Part shown: piece after piece, positions 1 through 7,285 of the stretch
Layout: each line of letters opens with the position of its first letter
Numbering within the stretch: position 1 is the first letter of the stretch
IMG/VR virus record: IMGVR_UViG_3300008738_000007
Span: 1 to 40,429 of that record
Source: a virus
DNA: 40,429 nucleotides
Reading direction: 5' to 3' (one strand)
Made by a program: the position numbers and the translations under genes
Notes under the pieces: model-generated
The model's database searches: none
The model's input: the letters and a program-made list of their open reading frames with translations, nothing else
What the model was told of the DNA's origin: nothing

Positions 1-1
1 C

Positions 2-1303
2 ATCAAGGGCACGGTCACCGTGGGCGTGGACGACGAAGGCCACAACGTGGTCCTCTATGGCGACACGGCGAACAAACTGATGACCTGGGACGCCACCAAC
101 GACATCCTCAAACTCGGAGCATCAGGCGGCTCCGCAGGCGTCGACTTCTTGGCCTACGGGGACACCTCGGGGGCCTACGTCAAGTGGCAACAGGCAGACG
201 ACTACCTGCTGGTGTACGGCGGGAGACTCGGCGTGGGAACGCTCACGCCCGTCACAGCCGTCGAGATCGCCTCGGACGATGACCTCACGGACTTCACCAG
301 CGCCAACCGTGGCATGTTCACCCTGACTAACACGGACCACGCCACCGATGACATCGTGGCGATGGACTTCCGCTACACGACGGGCGCCGAGGAACCCAGT
401 GCCCGCATCGGGGCCAAGATGGGAGGCGGCGGGTCGTCGCTGATCTTCGGGACGAGCAACGACTACGCCGGGATCACCAACGAGGCTCTCGTCATCGACC
501 CGAGCGGCAAGATCGGCATTGGCACGGACAGCCCAACGGATAGCCAGGTTCACATTGTCAGCAGCGGCGAAGCGCTCCGCATGGAGCGCAGCGGGTACGA
601 CACCTACGGGTTCCAGCAGTCGGCGGGGTCGGGTATTGAGTTCCGCAACTTTTCCGACTCCCGAACCGAAATGACTTTCGATGGTGCTGGCAACGTGGTC
701 ATCGGGGCGACCGCAACGACGAACGGGGCCGACTTCATGGTCTACGGATCGACGGGCCGTGACCTCCTCGTCGGTGAGTCGGTGACCGGCAACCGAAACT
801 TCACCTCCGATCTCGTCTGGGACAGGACGACCGCCACCGCGGAGAACGTGAACGTCAACTCGTCGGGGTACATTCGCCAGTCCACCTCGTCCGAACGGTA
901 CAAGACCGACATCGAGGACCTCTGGGAGAGTGAGGCCGACCTCGCCCTGAGCCTGCGCCCCGTCTGGTTCCGCTCCACGGCCGACCTCGACCGCTCCGAC
1001 TGGTCCCACCACGGCTTCATCGCCGAAGAGGTTGCCGAGATCAACCCCCGCTGGGTCCACTACAGCGAGCACTGGCAGACTGAGGAAGTCACCGACGAGG
1101 AGACCGGCGAAACTCGGACGATGACGGTGCTCGACGCCGACGGCAACAAGGTCCCCCACCTTGACGACGACGGGGAGCCGGTGATGCGGCCAGAGGGCGT
1201 CCAGTACGCCCGCATCGTGCCAGCACTCGTCCACCTGGCCCAGCGGCAGGCGGGCCAGATTGCTGAACTGACTGCCCGCATTGAGGCACTGGAGGCACAA
1301 TGA
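2..1303 (+). CDS. Tail fibre / tail spike protein, C-terminal part with peptidase S74 chaperone domain (5' partial)
   Basis: The frame is already open at base 2, so the start lies upstream of the window. The visible part is rich in short Gly/Asp/Thr beta-type repeats (GIGTDSPTDSQVHI, VVIGATATTNGADFMVYG) typical of trimeric fibre shafts. The end carries an intramolecular chaperone of the endosialidase/S74 family: the SSERYKTDI block holds the Ser and Lys expected for self-cleavage, followed by LRPVWFRS, HHGFIAEEVAEI and a helical coiled-coil end (LAQRQAGQIAELTARIEALEAQ is the last segment). In this family the chaperone drives trimer folding and then cuts itself off. The third codon positions are very GC-rich compared with most of the window. 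The stop overlaps the endolysin start (ATGA), so the two are probably co-translated. The family assignment is firm; receptor is unknown. Confidence 0.88.
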   Translation: MKGTVTVGVDDEGHNVVLYGDTANKLMTWDATNDILKLGASGGSAGVDFLAYGDTSGAYVKWQQADDYLLVYGGRLGVGTLTPVTAVEIASDDDLTDFTSANRGMFTLTNTDHATDDIVAMDFRYTTGAEEPSARIGAKMGGGGSSLIFGTSNDYAGITNEALVIDPSGKIGIGTDSPTDSQVHIVSSGEALRMERSGYDTYGFQQSAGSGIEFRNFSDSRTEMTFDGAGNVVIGATATTNGADFMVYGSTGRDLLVGESVTGNRNFTSDLVWDRTTATAENVNVNSSGYIRQSTSSERYKTDIEDLWESEADLALSLRPVWFRSTADLDRSDWSHHGFIAEEVAEINPRWVHYSEHWQTEEVTDEETGETRTMTVLDADGNKVPHLDDDGEPVMRPEGVQYARIVPALVHLAQRQAGQIAELTARIEALEAQ

Positions 1304-2022
1304 GAATCCTAAGCAGGTCCGACTGGGGCGCTAAGCCGCGCAAGCGGAAGTACACCCAGCGCAGAACAGCCACCATGGTGTTCATCCACCACGGAGGCAC
1401 AAAGTTGGCTGGGCACACGCGTGACCACGAGGCCGCGGCTTTGAGGGCGTACCAGCAGTACCACATGGGCACCCGAGGCTGGTCGGACATCGCATACTCG
1501 TTTGCCGTCGCCCCACGGTCAGGTCGTGTGTATGAACTCCGGGGGTGGGGGGCCAAGCCCGGCGCTACCAAGGGGTACAACCACCTCTCCTACGCCATTG
1601 TCATCATCGGTGACACGGGCCAACAGAAGGTGTCCAAGGAGTGCGTGGATTCTGTCCATGCTTTGATCCGGCTGGGCCAGTCCCTGGGCCACATCACTCC
1701 TGACGCCGATGTCCGGGGGCACCGTGATGTCAAGCCCACGGCATGTCCGGGTGATTCGGCGTACACAGCCATTGTTGAGAAGCAGCCGGTTCCGGTTGAG
1801 CACTCGTCCCCGCCACCCCCTTACAGGAAGGCTCTCCGCTTGCGGCGTCCTCGCATGAGAGGCAAGGTCGTCAAGTGGGTGCAGTCGCAGGTTGGAGCCA
1901 AGGCAGACGGAGTGTTTGGTCCGAACACCAAGCGGGCAGTTGTGGCGTGGCAGCGCAAGAACCGCCTCGTCCCTGACGGCATCGTCGGCCCCAAGACCTA
2001 CAAGGCGATGGCTAGCCAGTGA
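1300..2022 (+). CDS. Endolysin: N-acetylmuramoyl-L-alanine amidase with peptidoglycan-binding domain
   Basis: 240 aa. Residues about 1-150 form an amidase_2/PGRP-type domain: SDWGAKP near the N-terminus, zinc-ligand histidine in FIHHGG (about residue 30), WSDIAYSF, and the second His and Cys in GHRDVKPTACPGD. This type cleaves the amide between N-acetylmuramic acid and the stem peptide. After a Pro-rich linker (SSPPPPYRK), residues about 187-238 form a PG_binding_1 repeat (VKWVQSQVGAKADGVFGPNT, DGIVGPKTYKAM). No signal peptide is seen, so release would need a holin; a holin candidate is at 29159. The ATG overlaps the stop of the tail-fibre gene (ATGA). All expected catalytic residues are present. 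Confidence 0.93.
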   Translation: MRILSRSDWGAKPRKRKYTQRRTATMVFIHHGGTKLAGHTRDHEAAALRAYQQYHMGTRGWSDIAYSFAVAPRSGRVYELRGWGAKPGATKGYNHLSYAIVIIGDTGQQKVSKECVDSVHALIRLGQSLGHITPDADVRGHRDVKPTACPGDSAYTAIVEKQPVPVEHSSPPPPYRKALRLRRPRMRGKVVKWVQSQVGAKADGVFGPNTKRAVVAWQRKNRLVPDGIVGPKTYKAMASQ

Positions 2023-2065
2023 TTGCCCGGCTCAAACAAGCGCAAACAAACAGAGGAGAAACACC

Positions 2066-2239
2066 GTGTCCGTATCAGTGACCCCGCTTGAAGTCATGGG
2101 GCAACTCCAGCAGACAGTGGACGGCATGATCCAACTGGAACTGGCTACCCAGCGAGCCATCATTGAGAAGCAGGAGGCTGAGATTGAGCGCCTGCTTCAA
2201 GAGGTAGTGCCTGAGGAAGTGTCCAGAGATGACGAGTAG
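2066..2239 (+). CDS. Small coiled-coil protein, unknown function
   Basis: 57 aa starting at GTG, chosen because GAGGAG lies 7 bases upstream. The sequence is mostly helical with a run IIEKQEAEIERLLQEVV that would form a short coiled coil, and an acidic end. It follows the endolysin by 43 bases and is probably in the same transcript. No family is recognised. In actinophages small proteins of this kind often lie downstream of the lysin, but that is context only. Confidence 0.6.
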   Translation: MSVSVTPLEVMGQLQQTVDGMIQLELATQRAIIEKQEAEIERLLQEVVPEEVSRDDE

Positions 2240-2273
2240 TGAGAGGGCAGCAGGCAAGTAGCCGCTAGGCCCA

Positions 2274-2474
2274 GTGAAGCACACCATCCACGTTCACCAG
2301 CAGAAGATCAGGAGGGGCGAACCGGCGATCATCGACCGGACCTACAAGGGGTCAACTCACTGGAAGAAAGTCAGGATTGACGGCCCCTGCACCATCGTTC
2401 ACTCTGACACCCCTGACCGATGCGGTGCCCGAGTCTGGATCGAAACCGAGGCCGACGTTCAGCACCTTGAGTAG
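2274..2474 (+). CDS. Small basic protein, unknown function
   Basis: 66 aa from a GTG start, HIHVHQQKIRRGE-like beginning, with an alternation of hydrophobic and charged residues that suggests a small beta fold (VRIDGPCTIVHSD, ARVWIETEADVQ). It is the last gene of the rightward group before the terminator at 2561. No strong ribosome binding site is visible. Product not recognised. The DNA-contact look of the KIRRGE segment is not evidence of function. Confidence 0.5.
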   Translation: MKHTIHVHQQKIRRGEPAIIDRTYKGSTHWKKVRIDGPCTIVHSDTPDRCGARVWIETEADVQHLE

Positions 2475-2560
2475 CCGCCCTGCCGCTGGCTATGTGATGG
2501 CCGGGCACACCGTTTGAGGACAACACCACGCTGCCACAGCCAACACTCCTAAACAATCAG

Positions 2561-2591
2561 AAAGGCCAGGGCTGTTGAGGCCCTGGCCTTT
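2561..2591. terminator. Rho-independent terminator between convergent operons
   Basis: A perfect 12-bp stem (2561-2572 with 2580-2591) rich in G and C, closed by a 7-base loop, begins AAA and ends TTT so that it works on either strand. It lies exactly between the rightward lysis genes and the leftward primase operon, where a bidirectional terminator is needed. Confidence 0.85.
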
Positions 2592-2625
2592 CCTTTACCC
2601 AATGAAAGGAGGTTCGTATGAACAC

Positions 2626-3552
2626 TCACTGCCCGTAAGCAGTCTCCAGCATGATACTAGCCACACCAGCCATTTCAAGCCTTTGAGCAGGGGTCAAGTC
2701 AGCCGGGTCTTTGCCAACCCAATGCGCTGGATACTCAGGAACACTCACCCGACTCCCGAACATATCAACTAGTTGTTGGGCGGCGTTTCTCCCCGCCTCG
2801 TCCCGGTCAGTGAATGCCACGATGAAGTTGGGGCCTAAAATCCCGAGCAAATCTGCCTGGTGCTGCGACAACCTTGACCCCAGTAGAGCCACGGCCGGAA
2901 CACCCGCATCCCAACAGGCGATGCAGTCCAGTGACCCTTCAACTACTGCTAGAGAATCATGGTGCTGGGCAACGTGTGCGCCAAACAGGTGGCGGCTGAT
3001 CTTGAACCCCCGCGGGTAGAGGTAGCGCGGGTGGGCACCGTCATCCAACTGACGCCGGATAACCCCCACAACGCCGCCGTGCTGATTCCGCAGTGGGATA
3101 ACCGCATGGTTGCGGAGCGGGTCGTACCCCAGTTGGAACGCCCGCTGAACTTGCTCAGAGAAGCCCCTGGAGGCCCAGTAGTCGGTTTGATGGTCGAACC
3201 TGCCCAGCCACTCGTCCGGGTAGACGAGAGAGGCTCTGGGAGGCTCTGAGGCCAGTTCTGCCACCTCCTTCCTAAGCCGGGAGATGCGGTCGTCTTCTCG
3301 CTCTTTCGTGACGACCACATTCCCGACCTGAAGGTGCGCCGCAATGTCCGACACCGTGCCCTTCGCCCCACAGGCAAAGCAGATGAACACCCCGTCTTTT
3401 ACGTTGACGCTCAGCGATGGTGAGGTGTCGTTGTGAAAGGGGCAGAGGCACTGCCACTCAATACCGCTCCTAGCCCGAACATCAAGGTGCTTGGAAATAA
3501 ACCCCTCAGTCGGCGTTGGCACGGTCTTCGTCCATGAGGTCTTTGGCGTCAT
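2626..3552 (-). CDS. DnaG-type DNA primase (CHC2 zinc finger + Toprim)
   Basis: 308 aa from the ATG at 3552, chosen because GAGGAG precedes it; this overlaps the end of the helicase gene by 47 bases. The zinc-binding CHC2 module is at residues 35-61 (C35, C37, H40, C58, C61; CPFHNDTSPS and FICFACGAKG). A catalytic core follows, with the Toprim acid residues in VVEGSLD (E205) and FTDRDEAG (D249, D251). The length is short against cellular DnaG (about 600 aa) because the C-terminal helicase-interaction domain is absent. It would make RNA primers at the fork together with the DnaB-like helicase encoded just before it in the same leftward operon. A GTG at codon 11 is a possible alternative start. 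Confidence 0.88.
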   Translation of the reverse strand: MTPKTSWTKTVPTPTEGFISKHLDVRARSGIEWQCLCPFHNDTSPSLSVNVKDGVFICFACGAKGTVSDIAAHLQVGNVVVTKEREDDRISRLRKEVAELASEPPRASLVYPDEWLGRFDHQTDYWASRGFSEQVQRAFQLGYDPLRNHAVIPLRNQHGGVVGVIRRQLDDGAHPRYLYPRGFKISRHLFGAHVAQHHDSLAVVEGSLDCIACWDAGVPAVALLGSRLSQHQADLLGILGPNFIVAFTDRDEAGRNAAQQLVDMFGSRVSVPEYPAHWVGKDPADLTPAQRLEMAGVASIMLETAYGQ

Positions 3553-4777
3553 CGCCGTTGATCTCCTCAAACCGCCCGGTGTTCGGGGAGAACTCGTTGA
3601 ACCAAGCCTGCCCGTCCATTCCGTGCCGAAACTTGGCAAGTTTCATTTTGATGACACGCTGGCTCATCTGCCGCATCGTGACCACGGCATCAGCGTCCTG
3701 CCCAATCGCATCCGAAGCCGCCAAGTGCTCAGCCCCAGGAACATCATTGCCTATCGCCATGCGGTTGATTTGAGCCGCTGCAACGATGGGCACCTCGTAC
3801 CGCATGGCAATGCCCTTGATCTCACCTGAGAGTTCGGCCATGGCCCGCCAGTCGTCCCCGCCTGCGTTCATAAGCGTGAGGTAGTCGATGAACACGATGT
3901 CCGGCCGATTGCGCTCAATCTGAGCAGCGATGGATGACGGGCTGACTCGCCCCCTGGAAGTGTCATCAACCACAAGACGACCATCCAGTTTCCCGCTCAA
4001 CTCTTTCAAGAATCGCTTGTATGCCACAAGGTCAAAGTTCTTGCCGTGCATCAGGTCCATGGACTTGAACACTTCAGTTCCGTACTGGCTAGACAGGAAC
4101 GTGTGGCACCTCATGGCAATCTGTGCCCGTGACTGCTCTAAGGCATCGTATTGAACAACGGCTTCGCCGTACAGGGCTGCACAGGCCATACGAATCAGCG
4201 TCCATGTCTTGCCTTGCCCGAGGCGGGCAGCCACAATCCAGTAGTCGCCGGGCTGAGGGCCACCGGTTAGCAGGTCCAGTGTGGCAAAACCCGTAGGCAC
4301 CCCAGCCATACCACGGGCCTGCATCCGTTCGTAACGGCGAGCAACTTCTGAAAATGTCCCTTCCCAGTCGGAGATGATCTCACTTTCGTTTTGCCCGCCA
4401 TGAGCATCTAGTTGAATCGAAGCCAGGCTTTGGTAGGCAGAATCAAGAACCCCAGAAGGGTCTTCACTATCTTTTAGTCTTTCCAGAACGTCGTCAACAG
4501 TGTCGATCAAAGAGAACCTGATATGAGAGGCCCTCAGTTGGTTGATGGTGTATTCAACGTCATCTGATTTGAGAATAGTGAACCCAGGGAACCTGTCTCT
4601 AAAGAGAGTTTTGGAGGGGCACTTACGGTGCCTCTTTACATAAGAGTCAACCCACTCCCACTCATCTTGGTAGGAGTGGAACCAATGCTTTGTAACGCCA
4701 GAGCCTAGAGGGGTTACTACATCTCCTTGTCTGAGGACTGCTGAAAGAAACAGAACTTCATCTTTTCCAGACACCAC
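3506..4777 (-). CDS. Replicative DNA helicase, DnaB-like
   Basis: 423 aa from tandem GTG codons at 4777. A helical N-terminal half is followed by a RecA-type ATPase core: Walker A ARLGQGKT (residues 184-191), Walker B DIVFIDYLTLM (293-303), and DnaB-family elements VPTGFATLDLLTGGPQPGD just before Walker A and IVAAAQINR after Walker B. It would unwind the fork as a hexameric ring and recruit the primase that follows it. The start codon shares one base with the stop of the 98-aa gene upstream (TAGTG), so translation is probably coupled. The assignment is secure; loader is not identified in the window. Confidence 0.9.
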   Translation of the reverse strand: MVSGKDEVLFLSAVLRQGDVVTPLGSGVTKHWFHSYQDEWEWVDSYVKRHRKCPSKTLFRDRFPGFTILKSDDVEYTINQLRASHIRFSLIDTVDDVLERLKDSEDPSGVLDSAYQSLASIQLDAHGGQNESEIISDWEGTFSEVARRYERMQARGMAGVPTGFATLDLLTGGPQPGDYWIVAARLGQGKTWTLIRMACAALYGEAVVQYDALEQSRAQIAMRCHTFLSSQYGTEVFKSMDLMHGKNFDLVAYKRFLKELSGKLDGRLVVDDTSRGRVSPSSIAAQIERNRPDIVFIDYLTLMNAGGDDWRAMAELSGEIKGIAMRYEVPIVAAAQINRMAIGNDVPGAEHLAASDAIGQDADAVVTMRQMSQRVIKMKLAKFRHGMDGQAWFNEFSPNTGRFEEINGDDAKDLMDEDRANAD

Positions 4778-5073
4778 TACTTCTTTTCAGTAGTAGTAAT
4801 AGTAATGCTAAGCGCCCTGGCGCTTTTTGCAGCAGCCGCCCAGAAAGTATCCGGCAATCCAACCCGTTTGGAAGCAGCAGTTTGTTGGTGTCTCATTTCC
4901 CAGAAATGCCTCTGGCAGCCATCGTTCTTTTTGCAGGCAATAGGGCGGCAAAGTGCTGGTACAACGTGCTGCCCTTTCTTCTGATAGCAAGCCTGAACCC
5001 TTCGCTCAAATGAGCGAACAGCCGAGCGGGCATGGCGAGTCGGTCGGTAGCGGGCAACGGTACAGCCGAGCAT
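4777..5073 (-). CDS. 98-aa cysteine-containing protein, unknown function, first gene of the primase-helicase operon
   Basis: The ATG at 5073 is preceded by AGGAGG five bases away, the strongest ribosome binding site of this operon. The protein is basic and has Cys residues in ACYQKKG, ALCRPIACKK and DGCQRHFW that could hold a metal, plus a helical Ala-rich region and a Thr-rich end. No family was recognised. It is co-transcribed and translationally coupled with the helicase, so a replication or regulatory role is plausible. A -10-like TATAGT lies upstream at 5104-5109 on the minus strand but no convincing -35 was found. Confidence 0.6.
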   Translation of the reverse strand: MLGCTVARYRPTRHARSAVRSFERRVQACYQKKGQHVVPALCRPIACKKNDGCQRHFWEMRHQQTAASKRVGLPDTFWAAAAKSARALSITITTTEKK

Positions 5074-5174
5074 CTAGTCCTCCTGTTGAGTTGGGTTGGG
5101 CGACTATACCCGTGGGGCGGGCAGTGCAGGTGGACTCCATGGTGTCTCTGGCCACTGCCCCCTACGCCAATGAT

Positions 5175-5203
5175 TTGATACCCATGACAGAGTGTGCTAG
5201 AAT
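5175..5203 (+). promoter_or_regulatory. Sigma-70-type promoter for the large non-coding RNA
   Basis: TTGATA (5175-5180), a 17-base spacer, then TAGAAT (5198-5203): each hexamer differs from consensus at one position. Transcription should begin near 5209-5211, at the foot of the first RNA hairpin (AGCGCCC/GGGCGCT, 5209-5225). No gene start follows for 900 bases, so this promoter appears to serve an RNA. Confidence 0.75.
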
Positions 5204-5991
5204 GGGTGAGCGCCCAACGGGCGCTTGAAAACCAACAGATGCCTCACCGGGAACACCGGGAGATGCGGCCAGGACATCAAGCCAGGCGAAGCGACTAGGG
5301 CAGCCTCCCCTACGGGGGAGGGTGGGACCGGACCATCAAGGTGCCGACCATAGCGGGAACCAACCCAGCGTCCGAAAGCAGGACCGGGCTTGCGGCCAGC
5401 AGCCAAGGACCAGGGGTGGCATCTGCGCTTCTTTCCAAATCTGAGTTCGTCCAGGGGCCATGGGGCCGGGAGGCTATTGAAACGCCTGCCCATCCATGGA
5501 GTCTGGTCCCGACTCTGCATACCCCCAGTTCGCTGTAGAGGCGCAACGCTCACTGAGCCTGCCGCTAGAGAACTTGGAGCCAGCATTCTGCGTCCCCGCT
5601 CGTTTGAGCGGCGGTTGTCCAACCGTCACCGAGGCACGCTGTCCCCCAAGCCACTCAGCCAGCAGGATGTTTAGGTGAGCGGCAGGGAGTACACACTCCC
5701 TAGCGCCGAGCAAGGATCGCTACCCGTACCCCGTCAGTGGACTGAACTCCTGCAAAGCAGACATCCCTGGTGAGGGAAAGCACGTTGGCATCGTGCTGTT
5801 TGTCTGGCTCGCCAGCAGTGCCAAGGCTTGGCAAAACCCAAGCGGCACCCCGCTGTACTAGCAGGCATCTCAAGCGTAAAAACCCCGACCAGCCAGCAAT
5901 GGCTGGTCACACGGGGGTGGCATTGGCATCGACATTGAGTAAAGCCGTACACGGACCTCAATGGACCGGGGTTCGATTCCCCGCACCTCCA
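5204..5991 (+). ncRNA. Large structured non-coding RNA (GOLLD/ROOL-like candidate) ending in a tmRNA-like domain
   Basis: About 790 nt between the helicase operon and the gene at 6112 hold no convincing protein gene on either strand but many strong stems: 5209-5225 (7 bp), 5304-5321 (7 bp closing a C(UACG)G tetraloop), 5596-5611 (6 bp, GUUU loop), 5612-5625 (5 bp), 5684-5701 (7 bp, ACAC loop), 5779-5797 (AGCACG/CGTGCT), 5819-5833 (TGCCAA/TTGGCA) and 5887-5908 (8 bp). GGTGAG at 5205 can also pair with CTCACC at 5243, giving a branched 5' domain. A near-consensus promoter sits immediately upstream. Known giant phage RNAs of this size (GOLLD, ROOL) tend to lie beside or overlap tRNA genes, as here. 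Which class it belongs to, if any, cannot be settled without a covariance search; the RNA function is unknown. Confidence 0.68.
5913..5991 (+). ncRNA. Miniature tmRNA-like (alanine-type) acceptor domain
   Basis: A 7-bp acceptor (5913-5919 with 5984-5990) has a G.U wobble at the third pair, the main AlaRS identity element, and A at the discriminator position (5991). Between them lie a stemless D-loop-like segment with the tmRNA signature GGCATCGAC (5925-5933), a 7-bp stem CATTGAG/CTCAATG (5933-5939 with 5957-5963) in the place of tmRNA helix P2, and a T arm CGGGG-TTCGATT-CCCCG (5967-5983). The tag reading frame and pseudoknots of normal tmRNA are replaced by 17 bases (5940-5956). CCA is not encoded (ACAA follows). 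No anticodon arm of tRNA type can be drawn. It is the 3' end of the structured RNA region. Alternative: remnant or attachment-site copy of a host tmRNA gene, which would not by itself explain the matching 5' half. Confidence 0.7.
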
Positions 5992-5994
5992 CAA

Positions 5995-6053
5995 GAGAGA
6001 GCAGTGACCAAGTGGTCCCGTTCTTGTGTGTGTCCTCCTGGCACTGCTCTCTC
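5995..6053 (+). repeat. 12-bp inverted repeat downstream of the tmRNA-like domain
   Basis: GAGAGAGCAGTG (5995-6006) pairs perfectly with 6042-6053 across a 35-base interior. There is no U run after it, so it looks more like an RNA 3'-processing or stability stem than a classical intrinsic terminator. It begins three bases after the discriminator A of the tmRNA-like domain. Confidence 0.6.
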
Positions 6054-6111
6054 ACTGACCTACAGGCTCATCGAACAGCCTTCAATGTTCGGACCTGAAA
6101 GGAGTGATGAT

Positions 6112-6453
6112 ATGGCACCAAAGGCTACGGCTACTGCGGCCAAGGCGCTGCGCCAGTGCCATGCCGAACAGCGTGCAGCCAAGGAGGCGGCAGGGTGGAA
6201 GTTCCACGAGGAACTTCGCCTGGACGGTTGCCTCCCGCTGGTTGCCGGTCGGCTATTCCGGGTGAGCGGCAAGAGGGGCTGGTTCAAGTTCCGTTCGGCT
6301 GACACCACACCGGATGGCCGTGTCCAAGTCCATTGCCATGGACCGTACAACGTAGAGGGCACGCCGTCGGCGTCCCGTTGCGTTGCAGCGCACACGTTCT
6401 GGGGAGAGCGAGTCACCAAGGTGGCTAGGAAGGTCACCCCAGCACGCTGCTAG
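6112..6453 (+). CDS. 113-aa protein of unknown function
   Basis: Start ATG 6112 is chosen because AAAGGAG lies 8 bases upstream; the frame is open further upstream but that part lies inside the structured RNA. The protein is basic, begins MAPKATATAAKALRQCH, and has a central beta-like part (LPLVAGRLFRVSGKRGWFKF) followed by a His/Cys-containing region (VQVHCHGPYN, ASRCVAAHTFWG). The Arg/Lys-rich composition would suit a nucleic-acid binder but no family was recognised. It is the first gene of the small-gene group at 6112-8004. Confidence 0.65.
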   Translation: MAPKATATAAKALRQCHAEQRAAKEAAGWKFHEELRLDGCLPLVAGRLFRVSGKRGWFKFRSADTTPDGRVQVHCHGPYNVEGTPSASRCVAAHTFWGERVTKVARKVTPARC

Positions 6454-6456
6454 CGC

Positions 6457-6497
6457 CCCCCGACTAGTCGGCACCCTGGTGCAAGCCCAGGGCGGGG
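6457..6497 (+). repeat. Intergenic RNA fold, copy 1 of 3
   Basis: Closing stem CCCCG/CGGGG (6457-6461 with 6493-6497) around a palindrome CCGACTAGTCGG (6460-6471, so its first two bases are shared with the closing stem) and a hairpin CCCTGG-TGCAAGC-CCAGGG (6474-6492). It lies between a stop codon and the next ribosome binding site, as do copies 2 and 3. Confidence 0.5.
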
Positions 6498-6527
6498 ACG
6501 ACTACCAACCACCAACAAGGAGACACC

Positions 6528-6974
6528 ATGAAGAACTACCTCGTAATCAACGACAACGGCGACGCCTTCCGCGTCGTCCCCACCGACGACACCTACGCGG
6601 ACCTGTCCACTCTGGTGGACGGCTACATCGAAGCAGTCGATCTCCCCGGAGGCGTCGTGGCGTGGGTCAACGAGGAGGGGCTGATGCGTCAGGACTTCAC
6701 CCTGAACCTCGTCGGTTCCATGATCGCTCGCCAGTGGACCGGATACGCCCACAAGTTGGTCGGCCCGGTCGTGTTCGCTGGCGAGAAGGCCACCGACGAC
6801 GGCAACATCACCGTCCCGTGCCCGGAGGGTTTCATCCTCAACGAGATCGGCAACGGTCTGGAGTTGATGCCTGCCGACGGCAGCCCATACCACCACCGCG
6901 TGGAGTGGACCGTCGCTGAGTGCGCCGCCCGGATGGACGAGTCCCGCCGGATCTACATGGAGGCCCGAGCATGA
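6528..6974 (+). CDS. DUF3846-like phage protein
   Basis: 148 aa, ATG preceded by AAGGAG. The N-terminal half follows the DUF3846 pattern: MKNYLVINDNGDAFRVVP, then LVDGYIEAVDLPGGVVAWVNEEGL, then LNLVGSMIA and LVGPVVFAGEKATDDGN. Members are common in actinophage and other phage accessory regions; biochemical role unknown. The gene has strongly C/G-biased third positions, unlike many neighbours. Its end overlaps a 33-aa frame at 6971 (ATGA). Confidence 0.78.
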   Translation: MKNYLVINDNGDAFRVVPTDDTYADLSTLVDGYIEAVDLPGGVVAWVNEEGLMRQDFTLNLVGSMIARQWTGYAHKLVGPVVFAGEKATDDGNITVPCPEGFILNEIGNGLELMPADGSPYHHRVEWTVAECAARMDESRRIYMEARA

Positions 6975-7072
6975 TCAGCGTAATCAGAGGCGACCGTAAG
7001 GTCGAATGGGTAGACATCGACGAAAACCACCATGAAGGAGCAAGACATGCCATACACCGTCGTCACCAATGA
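6971..7072 (+). CDS. 33-aa small protein, unknown
   Basis: Begins at the ATGA overlap with the DUF3846-like gene: MISVIRGDRKVEWVDIDENH and so on. The first 20 residues look coding by codon choice; the last third overlaps the start of the gene at 7047. There is no recognisable family. It could be a coupled leader peptide for the next gene rather than a functional protein. Confidence 0.35.
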   Translation: MISVIRGDRKVEWVDIDENHHEGARHAIHRRHQ

Positions 7073-7262
7073 AGCCGGAGAGCCCCTCGGCACGGAGTAC
7101 GTCCACGAGCCCGGAGAAGCCTTCTGGGAGGAGTACGAGGAGTACCAGTTGGTCATCGGACACTTCGGCGCACTTAACGCGGAGGACGCCGAATACGAGC
7201 GGCACGAGGACCCGGACCAGCGGTGCGCCGATGACTGCCTCGGGTGCGAGGACGAGCAGTGA
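7047..7262 (+). CDS. 71-aa acidic protein, unknown
   Basis: Start ATG 7047 chosen over the in-frame ATG at 7032 because AAGGAG lies 6 bases before it. Very acidic (EEYEEYQ, NAEDAEYERHEDPDQ) with a terminal CADDCLGCEDEQ that could bind a metal. Third positions are strongly C/G. No family recognised; acidic small phage proteins are often inhibitors of host proteins, which is only a general remark on class. Confidence 0.62.
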   Translation: MPYTVVTNEAGEPLGTEYVHEPGEAFWEEYEEYQLVIGHFGALNAEDAEYERHEDPDQRCADDCLGCEDEQ

Positions 7263-7285
7263 TCTGACCCCTCGCCGAACCAACC

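Noticed and set aside
122-1300. A long antisense open frame (392 codons) opposite the tail fibre
   Set aside because: It is produced by the strong third-base GC bias of the fibre gene; its sequence has no domain and the sense strand has clear S74 motifs.
5913-5991. Ordinary tRNA-Ala or a complete tmRNA
   Set aside because: No anticodon arm can be drawn where a tRNA needs one, and the tag-coding region and pseudoknots of tmRNA are missing; a permuted two-piece tmRNA would need the acceptor 3' part before the 5' part, which is not the order here.
5197-5994. Several overlapping open frames of 60-140 codons on both strands in the RNA region
   Set aside because: None has a ribosome site or protein-like composition, and they overlap one another in many frames; the stretch is better explained as structured RNA.
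5770-6111. An N-terminal extension of the gene at 6112 reaching back into the RNA
   Set aside because: The strong ribosome site directly precedes ATG 6112 and the upstream residues are translations of RNA hairpins.
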